This document shows, one piece after another, positions 50,612 through 64,000 of a DNA stretch of 64,000 bases. Within the stretch, counting starts at the first letter, position 1. Each line of letters opens with the position of its first letter. The stretch lies in assembly GCF_001522545.3 (NCBI RefSeq), contig NC_031769.1:18955875-19019874 (forward strand), written 5' to 3'. The position numbers and the translations under genes were made by a program. Origin of the DNA: Parus major (Eukaryota; Chordata; Aves; Passeriformes; Paridae). Under the pieces are notes generated by a model. The model saw only the letters and a list, made by a program, of their open reading frames with translations, ran no database searches and had not been told where the DNA came from.

Positions 50612-51366
50612 TGTGGTGGGCTGACTCTGGCTGGATTCCAGGTGCACACCAAAGCCACTCTATAACTCCCTTCCACAACTGGACAGGAGAGAGAAAACAT
50701 AACAAAAAAGTTCACAAGCTGAGATAAGGGCAGGGAGAGATCACTCACCTGTTACCATCAAGGGTAAAACAGACTTGTCTTGGGGAAATTAGTTGAATTT
50801 ATTACCAATCAAAATCAGAGCAGGACAATGGGACATAAAACAAATCTTAAAAACAACTTTCCCAAACTCCAACCCCCCTCACTGGGCTCTTTCTCCTCCT
50901 CCTCTAGTGGTGCAGGGAGGTGGGGAATGACCATATAATCAGTTCATCACAGGTTGTTTCTGACATTGCTCAGGGAGAGAAGCTCTTCCTCTGCTCCACT
51001 GAGGGATCCATCCCACTGGAGACAATTCTCCACTACCTTCTCCAGCCTGGGTTCCCATGGGCTACAGCTCTTCAGGAACTGCTCCAGCATGGGTCCCTTT
51101 CTTTGGGGTACAGTCCTTCAAGAACAGACTGCTCCAGAATAGGTCCTTCTCTTCATGCAATTACATCTTTGCAATAACTTTTTTATTCCTCTTAAATATG
51201 TCATCACATCTTCTCTGGTTGCCTCAGCCTTGGCCAGTGGTGGGTCCGTCCTGGAGCTGCCATTGGCTCTGTCAGAGATGGGGGAATCTTCCAGCAGCTT
51301 TTCACAGAAGCCCCACCTGTTGCCCCCCTCCTAACTACCAAAATCTGGTTGCACAAACTCAATACA
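50612..51366 (-). mobile_element. Solo LTR, avian ERV-L-like, minus orientation
   Basis: A 755-bp element. On the minus strand it starts TGTATTGAGTTTGTGC and ends AGTCAGCCCACCACA. Flanks are CAATT and CAGTT, a 5-bp target duplication with one transition. A minus-strand AATAAA lies at 50798-50803, 186 bp from the 3' end, matching the other full copies. It carries the AAGCTGCTGGAAGATTCC block near its 5' end and the CTCCAG/ACTGCTCC repeats in the middle. No internal viral sequence. The overlapping plus ORFs of 62-129 aa are not genes. Confidence 0.83.
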
Positions 51367-51475
51367 CAGTTAGTTTAAACCCAAACCATTCTCACCTCCA
51401 TAATTTAAACTATAACAAGCAAAATCTCAGCCTTACTGAATTCTGAAGCCTAGCTTGAAGATTGATGTTTCATTG

Positions 51476-52273
51476 GGCTTGCATGGCAAGGTTTTGGCAT
51501 CTGCTGGATGGGGCTACAGGTGTGGTTTCTGTGAGAAACTTCCAGAAGCTTCCCCCATGTTCAGTGGAGGCAATGCCAGCTGGCTGCAGGATGGACCTGA
51601 ACTGGCCAAAGCCCAGCACATAAAACATTGTGGCTGCCCCAGTGATGAACTTACTGCAACCCTCATTCCTCATCCCCTGTTCTGCCAGAGGTAAGGAGGC
51701 AGAGAAAATGAGAAATCGCAAAATAAATTTGGTTGGAAAAGACATCTGAGATCAAGTCCAACCTATAACTTAGACCTCCATTTCAACTGGACTGTGACAC
51801 TAAGTGCCACATCCAGTCTTTCCTTAAACATCTGGAGGGGTACTGACTCCACCACCTCCCTGGGCAGGCCATCCCAATATCTAATCACCCCTTCTGTGAA
51901 CAATTTACTCCTAATGCCCAGCCTGAAGCTCCCCTAGAACAGCATAAGGCTATGTTCTCTTGTCATACTACAGAGTTAACCTAGTTTTCTTGGAGTTGAG
52001 TCTGGGAATAAGGGAGGGGTTCGGCGTAGCCATTTTAAAATCTAGTTTTTATTTCTGATTGCTCTATTCAGATGTGATTGGTAATAAATTAGAATAATTT
52101 ATGTAAGTGAAGTCTGGTTTGCCTGTGATGGCAATTTCTCCGTGACCTCTCCCAGTCCTTATCTCCATGCACAAACTTCTCATTATATTTTTCCTCCCCT
52201 GTCCAACTGAGGAAGGGAGAGATAGAGAGGCTTTGGTGGCCATCTGGCACCCAGCCAGGGTCAACCCACCACA
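51476..52273 (+). mobile_element. Solo LTR, avian ERV-L-like, plus orientation, split by a CR1
   Basis: Starts TGTTTCATTGGGCTTGC at 51476, with GGGGCTACAGGTGTGG, GAAGCTTCCCCCATG and GCCAGCTGGCTGCAGGATGG, and ends GGGTCAACCCACCACA at 52273. AATAAA at 52083-52088 is 190 bp from the end. A minus-oriented CR1 fragment (51721-51970) interrupts it; the LTR 3' half resumes afterwards. I find no clear 5-bp target duplication (ATTGA versus GACAT), so one end may be altered or misplaced. No internal viral sequence. Confidence 0.8.
51721..51970 (-). mobile_element. CR1 LINE 3'-end fragment nested in an LTR
   Basis: Minus orientation: TTGGTTGGAAAAGACATCTG, GATCAAGTCCAACC, ACTCCACCACCTCCCTGGGC, CCCAGCCTGAAGCTCCCC, then ends near TCTTGTCATACTA. 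It lies wholly inside the LTR at 51476-52273, so on simple reading it inserted later than that LTR. Confidence 0.88.
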
Positions 52274-55200
52274 GACATTTATTCCTGCAGTAACTCTGGT
52301 GTTGAGATCCATAGTGTAATTCTTGCATGAGCCACATCACCTTGATATACTCCAGAGGACATTTTAAAGTTCATTTATGTCTTACAATCTGATACACATT
52401 TTTAATGAAATATATTTTCGTGCATTGAAAATATGACTTTCACACCAGATGCAGGCAAAATTATTTTGGCTTAAAGGTAAGTGTACTTTCTCCCCAAAGG
52501 ACATACAAGTCTCTGTATGGGAACAGCACATAGTTACTGCTTCCCACTTAGAGATTTAGCCTAGTATCTGATTAGAGCAATAGCAAACATGAAAAGCTCC
52601 TTCCAAGCACTGAGAAAAATCCTCAGTGTTTGTATGTGTTTAAAATTAAAGTGCATGGAGCTTTCCAGATCAGTCAACACAGCAAAAGCTGGCTAGAAAA
52701 GTTCAAAAGTTCTTAATTTAGTAGATTTTGCTGCTTTTAGGAAATCCTTTAACCACCTAGCAACCACACAAAAGGTATAATTCTCTGAGACTTAAATTCT
52801 CACTGACTGAACAAGAGGAAAAATTGCAAACATGCAAGAGAGCTTGATGACGTTATGACACCAGTGTGTCTAGTGGGTCAGACTGAGTAGGACAAATGTC
52901 AGGACGTGGTTGGTACAGAACACAAGATGTATGTCCTTTCTACGTGATTTACACAATAGCACAGGTCCTCAAATACAGACCTCCACCATCCCATCTTTCC
53001 TGACATCCTCAGCCCAGACCTATCTGTATCAGAGTACTCACTTTAGTCACACTTCACAATTCTTGTCATCGTGCTGCATGATAGACCTGTTTTCCAGAAG
53101 TCTCCCTTACAGCTTTTGTGACACATTCTGCACTGCATTAGGTGTATCCAGCCAGCAGCCTCCAGGTGCCTCCTACAGAGAGGACTCTAACTCTGAGCTG
53201 ATTGTCATTCCAGACAACAAAGTCTGATATGCAGACATGCAGGTGTAGTCTTAGGGAGTGAAAATGCTGGTTTTCATTCCAAATACTGCTTCTTACTTTC
53301 ACTTAAACCCAGGAAGACTGAGGCTGAAAAAAGATTGTCACTCAGTCTAAATAATTCTATCTGAACACAGACTTCTAAATTATTGTTTGACTTAATATAA
53401 TCCAAAAATTTAGAACGATTTATGTGCCTATGAATTTACGTGCTGAAGATATACCCAGATGTTTTTTCATTTCTGTGGACAAAAGACAGCCACATGAATG
53501 TGAAGGAGGAGTGGCTGCAGCACAAGAATCTTTGCAATCCTTGTTTATACTTCCTCAATTGTCCCCTTTTTTCTCTCTTTTGAAAAGTATTTATTATTTT
53601 ACTGCTATTCTTTCCTCTTTTGAACAAAATAGAACAAAAAATGCTTTGATTTAAAGCTTTCTATCCATGTTTCCTGCTCTTGAGCATCTGGTATTAGTAG
53701 GAGTAACCCTTCAGGGGACTCTCCATACTTTGGCAAACATCCAATATCCAACATTAATTAACATTCTCCCATATAAAAATCTCTCATTACTCAAAATGCA
53801 TCCTCTCCTACACATATGCTTCACACATCCTAAGCTTTTCCTTACTGAAGACAAACTTATCTCCTGAATTTTAAATGTAATAAAACCTAGAGTTTTGTGT
53901 ACAAGGCATTCTGAGGTAAAGGTTCGTTGCACTTAGTAATAAAAAAAATCCAGCTGTGGTTTCCTACACCTTGGAGTTTCCTCATTTTGCTTTGAATCTC
54001 TTAAAAGAATGAATTGAAAATCAAAAGAGTAATATAGGATATTTATCAGAGAGGTTGAATGCTTTTAGCAACTTAAGCATTGCTGATCCAGCTGAGGAGA
54101 ATATTTTTTGCTTCATCTTTATTATATGTCCAAGTAATTTTCACTGTAGTTACTAAATTATACCCTTCTCAATAAGATTATATTATCTTCAAATTAAAAC
54201 ATCAATTATTGTGTTCAGGCACTAAATATAATTCTCTCTTTGATCTTGAGAGTTGCAATGACATTGATAATGTAGGAAAATCACTTTTTATAATAAAACA
54301 TGCAGTTGCTTTTATTCCCAAAGCTATGTTAGCACCTTTCAACTGCAAAATTTTGCAAGAAAAGTTTGTATAAAGTGTTCATCAAGTTCAAATTGTCCCA
54401 GATATTCCTTTATTTTCTTTACAAGTAAAAATCTCCCCACTCAGCAAACATATGAAGAGGCAATTTGAAAATGCATAGTCCACAATTTGTTTTCCAGAAT
54501 GACCAGTGGGCTATATTTACAGTAAGTGCTTCTACTATGAGTGCTCGTCCAGTTCTATTGATGGGCCATTCAAACAAAACTTTTTCCATTTGTCCCAGTT
54601 ATATTTCACCCCAGGAAAACAAAGAAATACTATAGTCTACTTAGTTTGTTTCCAGTTTTAAAGATACCTTGAAATTTGTTTTTCTGTAAAAAAAAAAGAC
54701 CAAAACCAAAGAGTTAAATGAGAAAGTCTGATTTGCATTTGAATGAGGTGCTAGAGATTTCTAAAAAACATGATCAGAAACGTGTTGTGAGACCATGCTT
54801 TGTGTCTATGCAGTTGTATTTATATAATTGGCTCTAACATCTGGCTTTCAATAAGGTGCAGCTAAACTTTAGCAGTTAAATAGAGACAACCTTGTTTTAT
54901 TTTTGTAATAAAAAACCAGAAAAACCTTCCTCCTGAAATCATTGGATTCAGCAGTCAACTGATTCAGACCACTCGCAGGAGAGCTTCATAGCATGTCCCT
55001 GCCTCCCTGCAGAAGGGGGCAAACTGCCCTGTGTATTCAATTAGGTTTGACTAAGATAAATGTCAGCTGGGGTTTTTTTTCACCATTTCTAGAAGTTACA
55101 AACTGTGTGAAGCAGCTGGCTTCATGATAAAGATTTGACCTCAGGATCATACTATTATCTCCAGAGGAAGAAGAGCAAAACTTGAAGTAAACAGTTTCTA

Positions 55201-55428
55201 AATTCTAAAAGATACCCAGTGTATGCCACTGATAATTGCTTGATGGCAAGTTCCTCACTAGGTAAAATTGATTTGGTCAAATGTATTTACTTTGAAGTCA
55301 CTCAGTACAAGTGGGGAAAATCTAAATGAAAAAAAAACAACTTACTAAACAAATTTAACATACCTCTTTCTATATGAAGGAACATTATTTCCTGAACTCT
55401 GATACATTATGGAGGATTCAAAATACTT

Positions 55429-55455
55429 CCTTTTTTTTCTTTTTTTTTTTTTTCT
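55429..55455 (+). repeat. T-rich tract
   Basis: 27-bp T run with single C interruptions. Confidence 0.7.
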
Positions 55456-57570
55456 GTGTTGTGAAATGATCACTGAACATCCCATGAGCAGGCAATCAGC
55501 ATGAGGGGCAAAAGCTGTTTCATTCCAACTACTGCAAAATAGACCAAATGCTATGATTTTGAAGTCTGAGTTTCTGTTGCATTGCACTATAATCCCTATG
55601 GGATTTTCCTTTGGGAAAGGCTATGAAGTTAGAAACATGACAGACTAAAAGGTAAGAGTATTGTATGAAGCATCTTGCTCTCATGAAACATTTCCAAATA
55701 AGAAAGGCTCAAGATTTAACAAAAAATAATATAATAAAAACTTTAGGGAAGAGTTTTATGTAAGCAAATCTTTAAAATTCCATCAATATATTACATATTT
55801 TCTTTCATGAAAAATTGTGTTTAATTTTTTTCTGGAGAATAAATGTATTAACTTGTCTTCCTAGTCTTAATTTTACACAGTTCAGGTAAGATGAACTTGT
55901 TATTTCATTTGCACCAGCATCACTTTTCAAATGAGACTTGGGTAAAAGAAAGATGAATTCTCTATACCACCTCTATGTATGTTTGTCTTTGCTTCCCAAA
56001 ATCCAAATCTTAGCTTGACATTTGTTTTCAATGTTTTATGTCCTTGACTACTCATCATGGCTTTTGTTTTTATTCATAGTTTACATCCTCATTTCATTGC
56101 TCCTCTGTGTACAATTGATTTTCATGACTACAACTTTCCTGAGTAGGTGTATATGCTCAATATAGCATTATCAATTTACCCATGTCTCACTTGTTCAGTA
56201 AACCTAAAAGAAAATTCTTAGGGAAGAAGTGAAATCAGTACCAATTTGCTTTGTTTGAGCAGTTAATAATCTGCAGTGAATCAGCAGCTGCTATGTCAGC
56301 AATCCTTACTCTGAGGTGGGGATTTCTGAGAGGAGTAGGAAAAAATGTGGCTGAAATGGAAGCCTCTTTCTTCTCTTTTTTTAAACCCTCTTTACTCATG
56401 AATTGGTGTTTCTATATCATCAATGTTTAGACTTCATATTTCCATCAAATCCACACTCCAGATGCTTCCAAACATTTTATTTTCTTAGCCTGGAATACTA
56501 TTATCACTCAATTTTCTTGACATCCTCTGTGATATAAAAACAATCCTCCCACTTTTAGTTTTTAAAGATAACTACCACCATCAGTCCTCAAAAAATCCAG
56601 TAACACAGAACAAGTAAGAGTAGATCCAAAGACAAACATGTTTATGAAAAAAAAACCAAGAACACTATTTTTCTCACTGAAATATATTGTCCAGTGAGGA
56701 TGTAAGATTTACCTCTTTTGCCATACATGATACTTAACTGGAGAAGGTATCAAACAGTCTGCCAAGACATTATGTGACCCTGCATGCCACTTGCAGGGCC
56801 TCTTAAAAATTTATCACACTTACTAGAAGCTAGTATTTTGAAAACAAAATCAGATACTGAAAAATGGTCTCAGCTACCAAAAAAAACCCCTTTTTTCTTT
56901 AAGTTTTGTGAAATACTGGTTGCTATTTTATTACTTGTGTTAAAGTACTTTTCAATTTAAAACAGATCATTTGTGTTACAATAATAAGCTCACTGTAAAA
57001 ACGAGAAGAAGTGAAAAATAGAGGACCAATTAACCTGCAGTTTTCTAAAAAGAATAGGCAAGAATTCCACTTCTCTGAATGAATGATTACCCTGTAAAAC
57101 CAATTCTTTTTCTAAAAAAACAAAAGAGGAAGTAATGTTTACTTTTATCACAAAATATAAACAAACAGAATAATTCAGTTTCTGTATTTTTGGCCAAATC
57201 AGCATTTAGATACACAACTATAAAGATAACAATATTTAATCATCTATATGTAAAGACTCCTTTCAATTTCAATCTCCACAGCTCAGTTAGCTAGATGTTA
57301 CATATTAAGTGAATTAAAAAACTGCTTAATGAAGATTTATTTCTAATCTGTAATATGATTGTTTAATTAAGTGAACTTTTTGTTTTGCTAAAAGATAGAA
57401 CCTTCTTACAGTTCAGACAATAATAAAAATTATGTCATTATGCTCTTTAGTACTAGTCAGTGTAACTACTCTGAAATTTGATATATTATGTTGAAAATAT
57501 TTGTATAAAATAAAGGGAAAGTCAAGAACTGTATTATGTCCTTTCCAAACTAAACAATTCTATTTTTAGT

Positions 57571-57840
57571 AGGGCCTGCAGAAACAGGGCCAGCAATACT
57601 GGTTTTAAAGTGAAGAAGGGGAGATTAAAACTAGATTTAAGAAAGAAATTTTTTACAACTAACTCTGTGAACTGCTGAAATATGTTACCCAGAGGTGTGG
57701 TAGATTCACAGTCAGGTTGGATGGGGTTCTGAGCAACCTGATCAAATTGAAGATGAAACTACTCATTATAAGAGGTTGGGCTAGATGAACTTTACAGGTT
57801 CCTTCAAACCCAGACCATTTGATGATTTGATGATGATTTT
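57571..57840 (+). mobile_element. CR1 LINE 3'-end fragment
   Basis: About 270 bp: a GTTTTAAAGTGAAGAAGGGG start, TTACCCAGAGGTGTGGTAG, GGTTGGGCTAGATGAAC, CCTTCAAACCCAGACCATTT, and a GATGATTTGATGATGATTTT tail. The tail unit differs from the ATTCTATG copies, suggesting a different CR1 subfamily. Confidence 0.88.
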
Positions 57841-59816
57841 ATATTTATTATATGTGAAGTTTAGCACATGTTCAATGTGCATGTTTAGGATTACTCTTGT
57901 CCAGTTGGATGAGAATGAAAAGTATGTATGAAGAGTCTGGTTTGGTGATTTGGGTTTTTTTCTGTTCTCAGTAGTTTTTTTTTCTTTCAACATTAGTACA
58001 ATCTTTGAAGCCTCACCTTTCCACTTTAGTGTGTTAGAAACACACATTTCCAGCTTGCTTGCTCTCCTCTATATTCCTCACCTGTGTTTCTAGGAGTCTG
58101 TGAACTTACTTTAAAGCAAAAATAAAACAAACACAAAGAAACACTGGACAAACAGTTGAGGAAAGCATACATATAATCAAAGGAATGATTTTGAAATTGG
58201 AGGATTGAAGTTGCAAAAATTGTAGTCATTTTTGCTCAAATTATCATGATTTGCTGGTGCAACCACAGTAGCTGATTGCCAGCAGCAGCCACTTGGCTGC
58301 ACATTGACTACAGAAGAGACCTCAGTCAGGACAAATAGGAATCACATTTTGTCAAATGAGAGTGGCCATAGAATTTCAGACTAAAGCTCCATCTAGTTTG
58401 TCAGAAAAAGAAAATACCCACGAAATAGAAGGTACAAGATAAATACGTTTGATATGCGCCTCGATCACTCTCCTGACCAAATAGCAGAAACAAATGCATC
58501 TTTCAAAGCTAACTCAAAAATTCAAATACCAAGCAGGACCAGGACAGCCATCAAGCTGTGTTTTGTTCAAGTAGGAAGATAACCATCACCCACCAAGCAC
58601 CATTGCCCTGCATTCACACACACACTCTTGCTGAGACCAACCAGCAGTCACATTCTCAAACACTGGGCATCTCACTGATGTTATTGCAGTCATTTGAACC
58701 AGCCTAGAGAAGCTGTTTTCAGTAACACAAACAAAAATTACAGCAACCTGATACATCAACTGTCTTACCCACTCCAACACAAATTTTATCTAGACTTGAG
58801 TGCACTGCTTTCTTTTCCACCAGGTCTACAGATATCTGTTCACAGAGGGACGTCAAAGCTCAGCTTCCACTGCTACTGCTCCCTCCTAGCAAGATACTGT
58901 TGAAAGACACGGTGATGCCCTAAGTTACTGACTTTATATATATCTAAGCTAGTTCACACTTGTAAAAACATACACCATCAAAGGAACTTGAGAAGTACTG
59001 AAAATATAAAATCTACTGTCTGCTTTCAGTCTCTTCAGATAGTTCAAATGCTATTGCTTTCTTTTGCCTAAGCAGCTATTGCAAATTCACTGCTCTCATG
59101 CTTGCATGTTAAACTGCTGGATGAAGCCTATACAGTTAACTACTTCAACCTCACTGCATTAAAACCACAGAAAAATTCAGCTGTTATCACCAGCAAAAAT
59201 GTTTCCCAGAAATTATTTTCTATCAGTGTGCTTCAAACTAACCTAAAATGAGCAGCAATTTCAGTTCTTATGGGACCATGATGGAACAAATGAAGCTTTG
59301 AGACCTGTCCAGTCTATTTTTTTGCTAAACCAACATCCTCAGGGAGGCCAAAATTACTTTTAAACTCCAGATTCAAGTCTTGTTTTATAGAAACTAGAGC
59401 ACAATCATCTCACATGGGGGAAGATCAGAATCCATTTTGCCAGATAAAATAGTAAGAAAAGGATATGTTCACAACTTTTCTCCTTTTCTGCCGTGTCACT
59501 GAATAGTATTAGTCAAACCCAGTGGCTTTTAAGAACACTTTGATCCCCACACAATTACCTGTGGACATCTAGGAAGACTCTGTCACGTCTGTGGCAGGGC
59601 AGTATCTGTAGTCTGTCCTTTTCAGGAGTCTCCCTGCTCTGCAACAGGCCTCCTGTACTCTTACACTCTCTGCTTTTTCTCCTATCTATCCTGTAGTTTA
59701 GAAGAATGGCTGCTCTCAAGGGAGGAAGACATTTCTAGATAAATTTATCATTTATTTTCCAGGAAATTTAGAGTAAGGACTGAGAATTAAAAGGTAAAAA
59801 AAGAGCGCTTTTTTCA

Positions 59817-60015
59817 TGATAATTTATATTTTTTTTCTGTTTTGGTTTTTTGGGGGGGTTTGTTTTTGGTATTTTGTTATTGTTCGGGGGCTGTTGGTTT
59901 GTTTTTTGTTTTGCTTTTATTTTTTTGGTTTTTCCCCCCATGTAATGAAAACTGATAAACTTCTACATTTTAAATTATTTTATGTATATTTTTGTTTGGT
60001 TTTTTTTTTTTGTCT
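59817..60015 (+). repeat. T/G-rich low-complexity tract
   Basis: Long T runs with GG and a G7 run at about 59853; a second T run near 60000. A 102-aa ORF here is mostly Phe, Leu, Val and Cys read from T/G sequence and is not a gene. Confidence 0.65.
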
Positions 60016-61722
60016 TTTTATGGTCTTGACATGGAATTTCAAAAAAGTCATGCAGATCTTTATCTTAGTAAAGGTTAACTCTTCTGTTATTGTATGTACA
60101 AGAGTTTCTTTAAAAATATCATAAAGCCTTGAATGGTATTGATATCAGACTGTTGATCTGGCTGTCCATTTGTTGCTCTCCAGCCACCTCCCCTGCAGGC
60201 AGTTTTCAGAAAGCCCACTGCAACATGCACTGGTGTTCTGCCACTCTTGAGTAGAGATGACCAACTTCCCCAACATTAGCACCTACAGCTCCACAGTTAT
60301 GTTAACCCCACAGTTAAAGAATTCTTGTTTCTGTGCCTTTGCTCTGATTGCCTTTGCATTACATCAGACTTAAATATGTTTCTTACTGAATGCTGAGGGA
60401 AATTATTTACTATTTATTAGATTACTAGTTATTTTCTAGTTTACTTACTATTATTATTTCAACTGTCTTTTATTTCTGTGGATAAAAAGGATTTGCTGGT
60501 TTGGGCAACTTTCTCTTTCAAATATGAACAGAAGTTCAATTCTCATACTTCTCTTGTATACTTAAAATCTCAATTACTCCTTTTTATTTTTTTTGATCAA
60601 TGATTTAATCTACAAATTACAAACTTCCTACTTCAAACCCCTTTATTTTCTGCTGACTTTTCATTCTGCAATTTTTCCCTATAGTTTTTGTCACCTTTCT
60701 CTCTTTATGTGTTCAAAGATATTTTGAAACAGACACCTTGATGAAATTCCAAGATTCTTGCCATTCTCTGGCAGGCAACCATTCTCTGTTCTATTATAGT
60801 GGACATTTTTTGGGAAATCTGCAGGTAATTAACAGTGCTTTCTGGGACCCAAATTGAATGTCCCTCTATTTTCTGAGTATGTTGTATATTACATTTCTTC
60901 AGCCAATAAAGGATAAACCTGTGTTGCAAGACAGAACAGGCTTATTAATGTGCACCTCTTAGTGACTAGGAGACAAACCTTACATCTAATCTTGACTAAG
61001 ATAGCTACTGTGATAAAAATGTTACTTCTTTAGTGATTTGGCAGACTCTGGCAAGCTCCACTGAAGCATGTGAAGGACAAAAACATGATAACACATACCA
61101 TCACTTTCTTTGCACTTAGAAAGTCTCCTCTAATTTCCCAATGGGAAACAGAGTGATATCTTGTGTAAACAAGTCACTTTAGATAGCCTGAGACTCTTTC
61201 TAATGGCTTGTACATTCTATATCAGAATTACATATGTTCTTATTCATCAGAGAATATTTCCAGAAAAAAACATGCAAGCATATTTTTATCATCTTTTTTT
61301 GGGAGGGAATAAGTAGAAAAAAACATTTCTTTTTCCAAAAACCTGGCAGGAAGATAAAGATGAATATGTGGTCTGCTGTAAAATCTCATCTGAGGTATAC
61401 AACACCCAGCTGCAAATAAGGCACAGAAACACATGTTTTTAAATGTTGATATGAAACTTGAGACAGAAAACTTAGGGTGTCAGCCAACAGGTTGTCACAT
61501 GTAATGACAGATGAAAGTTACAGAAAATTCTATCTGATAAATGACATTCTTCTCAAAATATGGTTTAACTCACTAAGGGTAGATAAAAATAGTGTAGACA
61601 TACAGAGACTTTTTAAAGTACACTTCTACTGAATATAATTTCAATCCCTGGGGAGCAAACCACCTGTTTCAACAGCAGCTTTTTCCAACCTCAAGCACAA
61701 GTCAATTGCCAGTGAAACTTAC

Positions 61723-61789
61723 TGGCATAATGGAATGTCATTTTTGATGATGCATTTTCCTCCATTTCTGCAGTATTCCTCAGGACAAA
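61723..61789 (-). CDS. MALRD1: Exon encoding the first half of an EGF-like domain
   Basis: This 67-nt exon starts in phase 1 and ends in phase 2. With the last base of the LDLa exon it begins VCPEEYCRNGGKC and ends at PLC plus two bases of a Gln codon. It provides cysteines 1 to 4 of an EGF-like domain, spaced C-x4-C-x5-C-x8-C. The acceptor is TTTATGTTTGCAG and the donor is CCA followed by GTAAGT, both strong. The ORF runs past neither splice site in a useful way, and the exon is too short to stand out as an ORF; it is supported by the phase match to its neighbours and by completion of the EGF cysteine pattern in the next exon, 35 kb away. Extracellular, next to the LDLa repeat. Confidence 0.87.

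Positions 61790-64000
<2,211 letters not shown>

Larger units (their letters stand above)
26535..61722 (-). other. 35-kb intron splitting the EGF-like domain
   Basis: GTAAGT at 61722 and TTCACAG at 26535, phase 2, lying between cysteines 4 and 5 of the EGF domain. It carries three LTR copies (45772-46108, 50612-51366, 51476-52273), CR1 copies at 46680-47153, 51721-51970 and 57571-57840, and low-complexity tracts. Long sections (about 26.6-35.3 kb, 36.2-41.8 kb, 42.4-45.7 kb, 47.2-50.6 kb, 52.3-57.5 kb) show AT-rich unique sequence with no gene, RNA or repeat that I recognise. Confidence 0.75.

Noticed and set aside
51057..51446. 129-aa plus ORF
   Set aside because: Antisense reading of a solo LTR.
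50612..52273. A full provirus bounded by the two LTRs
   Set aside because: The LTRs are in opposite orientation, only 109 bp apart, and no gag, pol or env sequence lies between them.
59816..60124. 102-aa ORF resembling a hydrophobic membrane protein
   Set aside because: Phe, Leu, Val and Cys come from a T/G-rich low-complexity tract.

Overview
The window looks like vertebrate, specifically bird, nuclear DNA, and most likely songbird or a close relative. It is AT-rich and intron-dominated, with no dense ORF packing. Its recognisable repeats are 3' ends of CR1 LINEs (two carry the typical short ATTCTATG- or GATGATTT-type tails) and solo LTRs of an avian ERV-L-like family. There are no mammalian-type SINEs and no bacterial features.

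One protein-coding gene is supported, the 3' end of a minus-strand gene. Seven exons join in a single phase-consistent frame of 196 residues: an LDL-receptor class A repeat (63517-63642), an EGF-like domain split over two exons (61723-61789 and 26458-26534), a transmembrane segment (26275-26365), and a cytoplasmic tail on three exons (17809-17884, 16141-16197, 15332-15430). The tail carries two FxNPxY motifs. The order LDLa, EGF, membrane span, short tail at the C-terminus fits MALRD1 (DIET1), the enterocyte protein linked to FGF15/19 and bile-acid control. The name is inferred from domain order only; the exon structure itself is much more certain. All introns have GT-AG ends, and they range from 92 bp (26366-26457) to about 35 kb (26535-61722).

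Layout on the + strand: 1-15.0 kb is flanking DNA downstream of the gene, with one solo ERV-L LTR (5406-6404), three CR1 fragments and a compact run of three abutting palindromes (12565-12670). From 15.0 to 26.5 kb are the tail, membrane and second EGF exons, with two CR1 copies and a 45-nt poly(A) tract in the introns. From 26.5 to 61.7 kb is one giant intron splitting the EGF domain; it holds an internally shortened solo LTR, a CR1 copy, a pair of oppositely oriented LTRs (one containing a nested CR1), another CR1, and several AT or GT low-complexity tracts. From 61.7 to 64.0 kb are the first EGF exon and the LDLa exon, and the gene continues beyond the window.

I found no tRNA, rRNA, CRISPR, operon or novel defence-type system. 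The least ordinary items are the palindrome run, the dual FxNPxY tail with a lysine inside the membrane span, and the inverted LTR pair with its nested CR1. The many other short ORFs do not look like genes.
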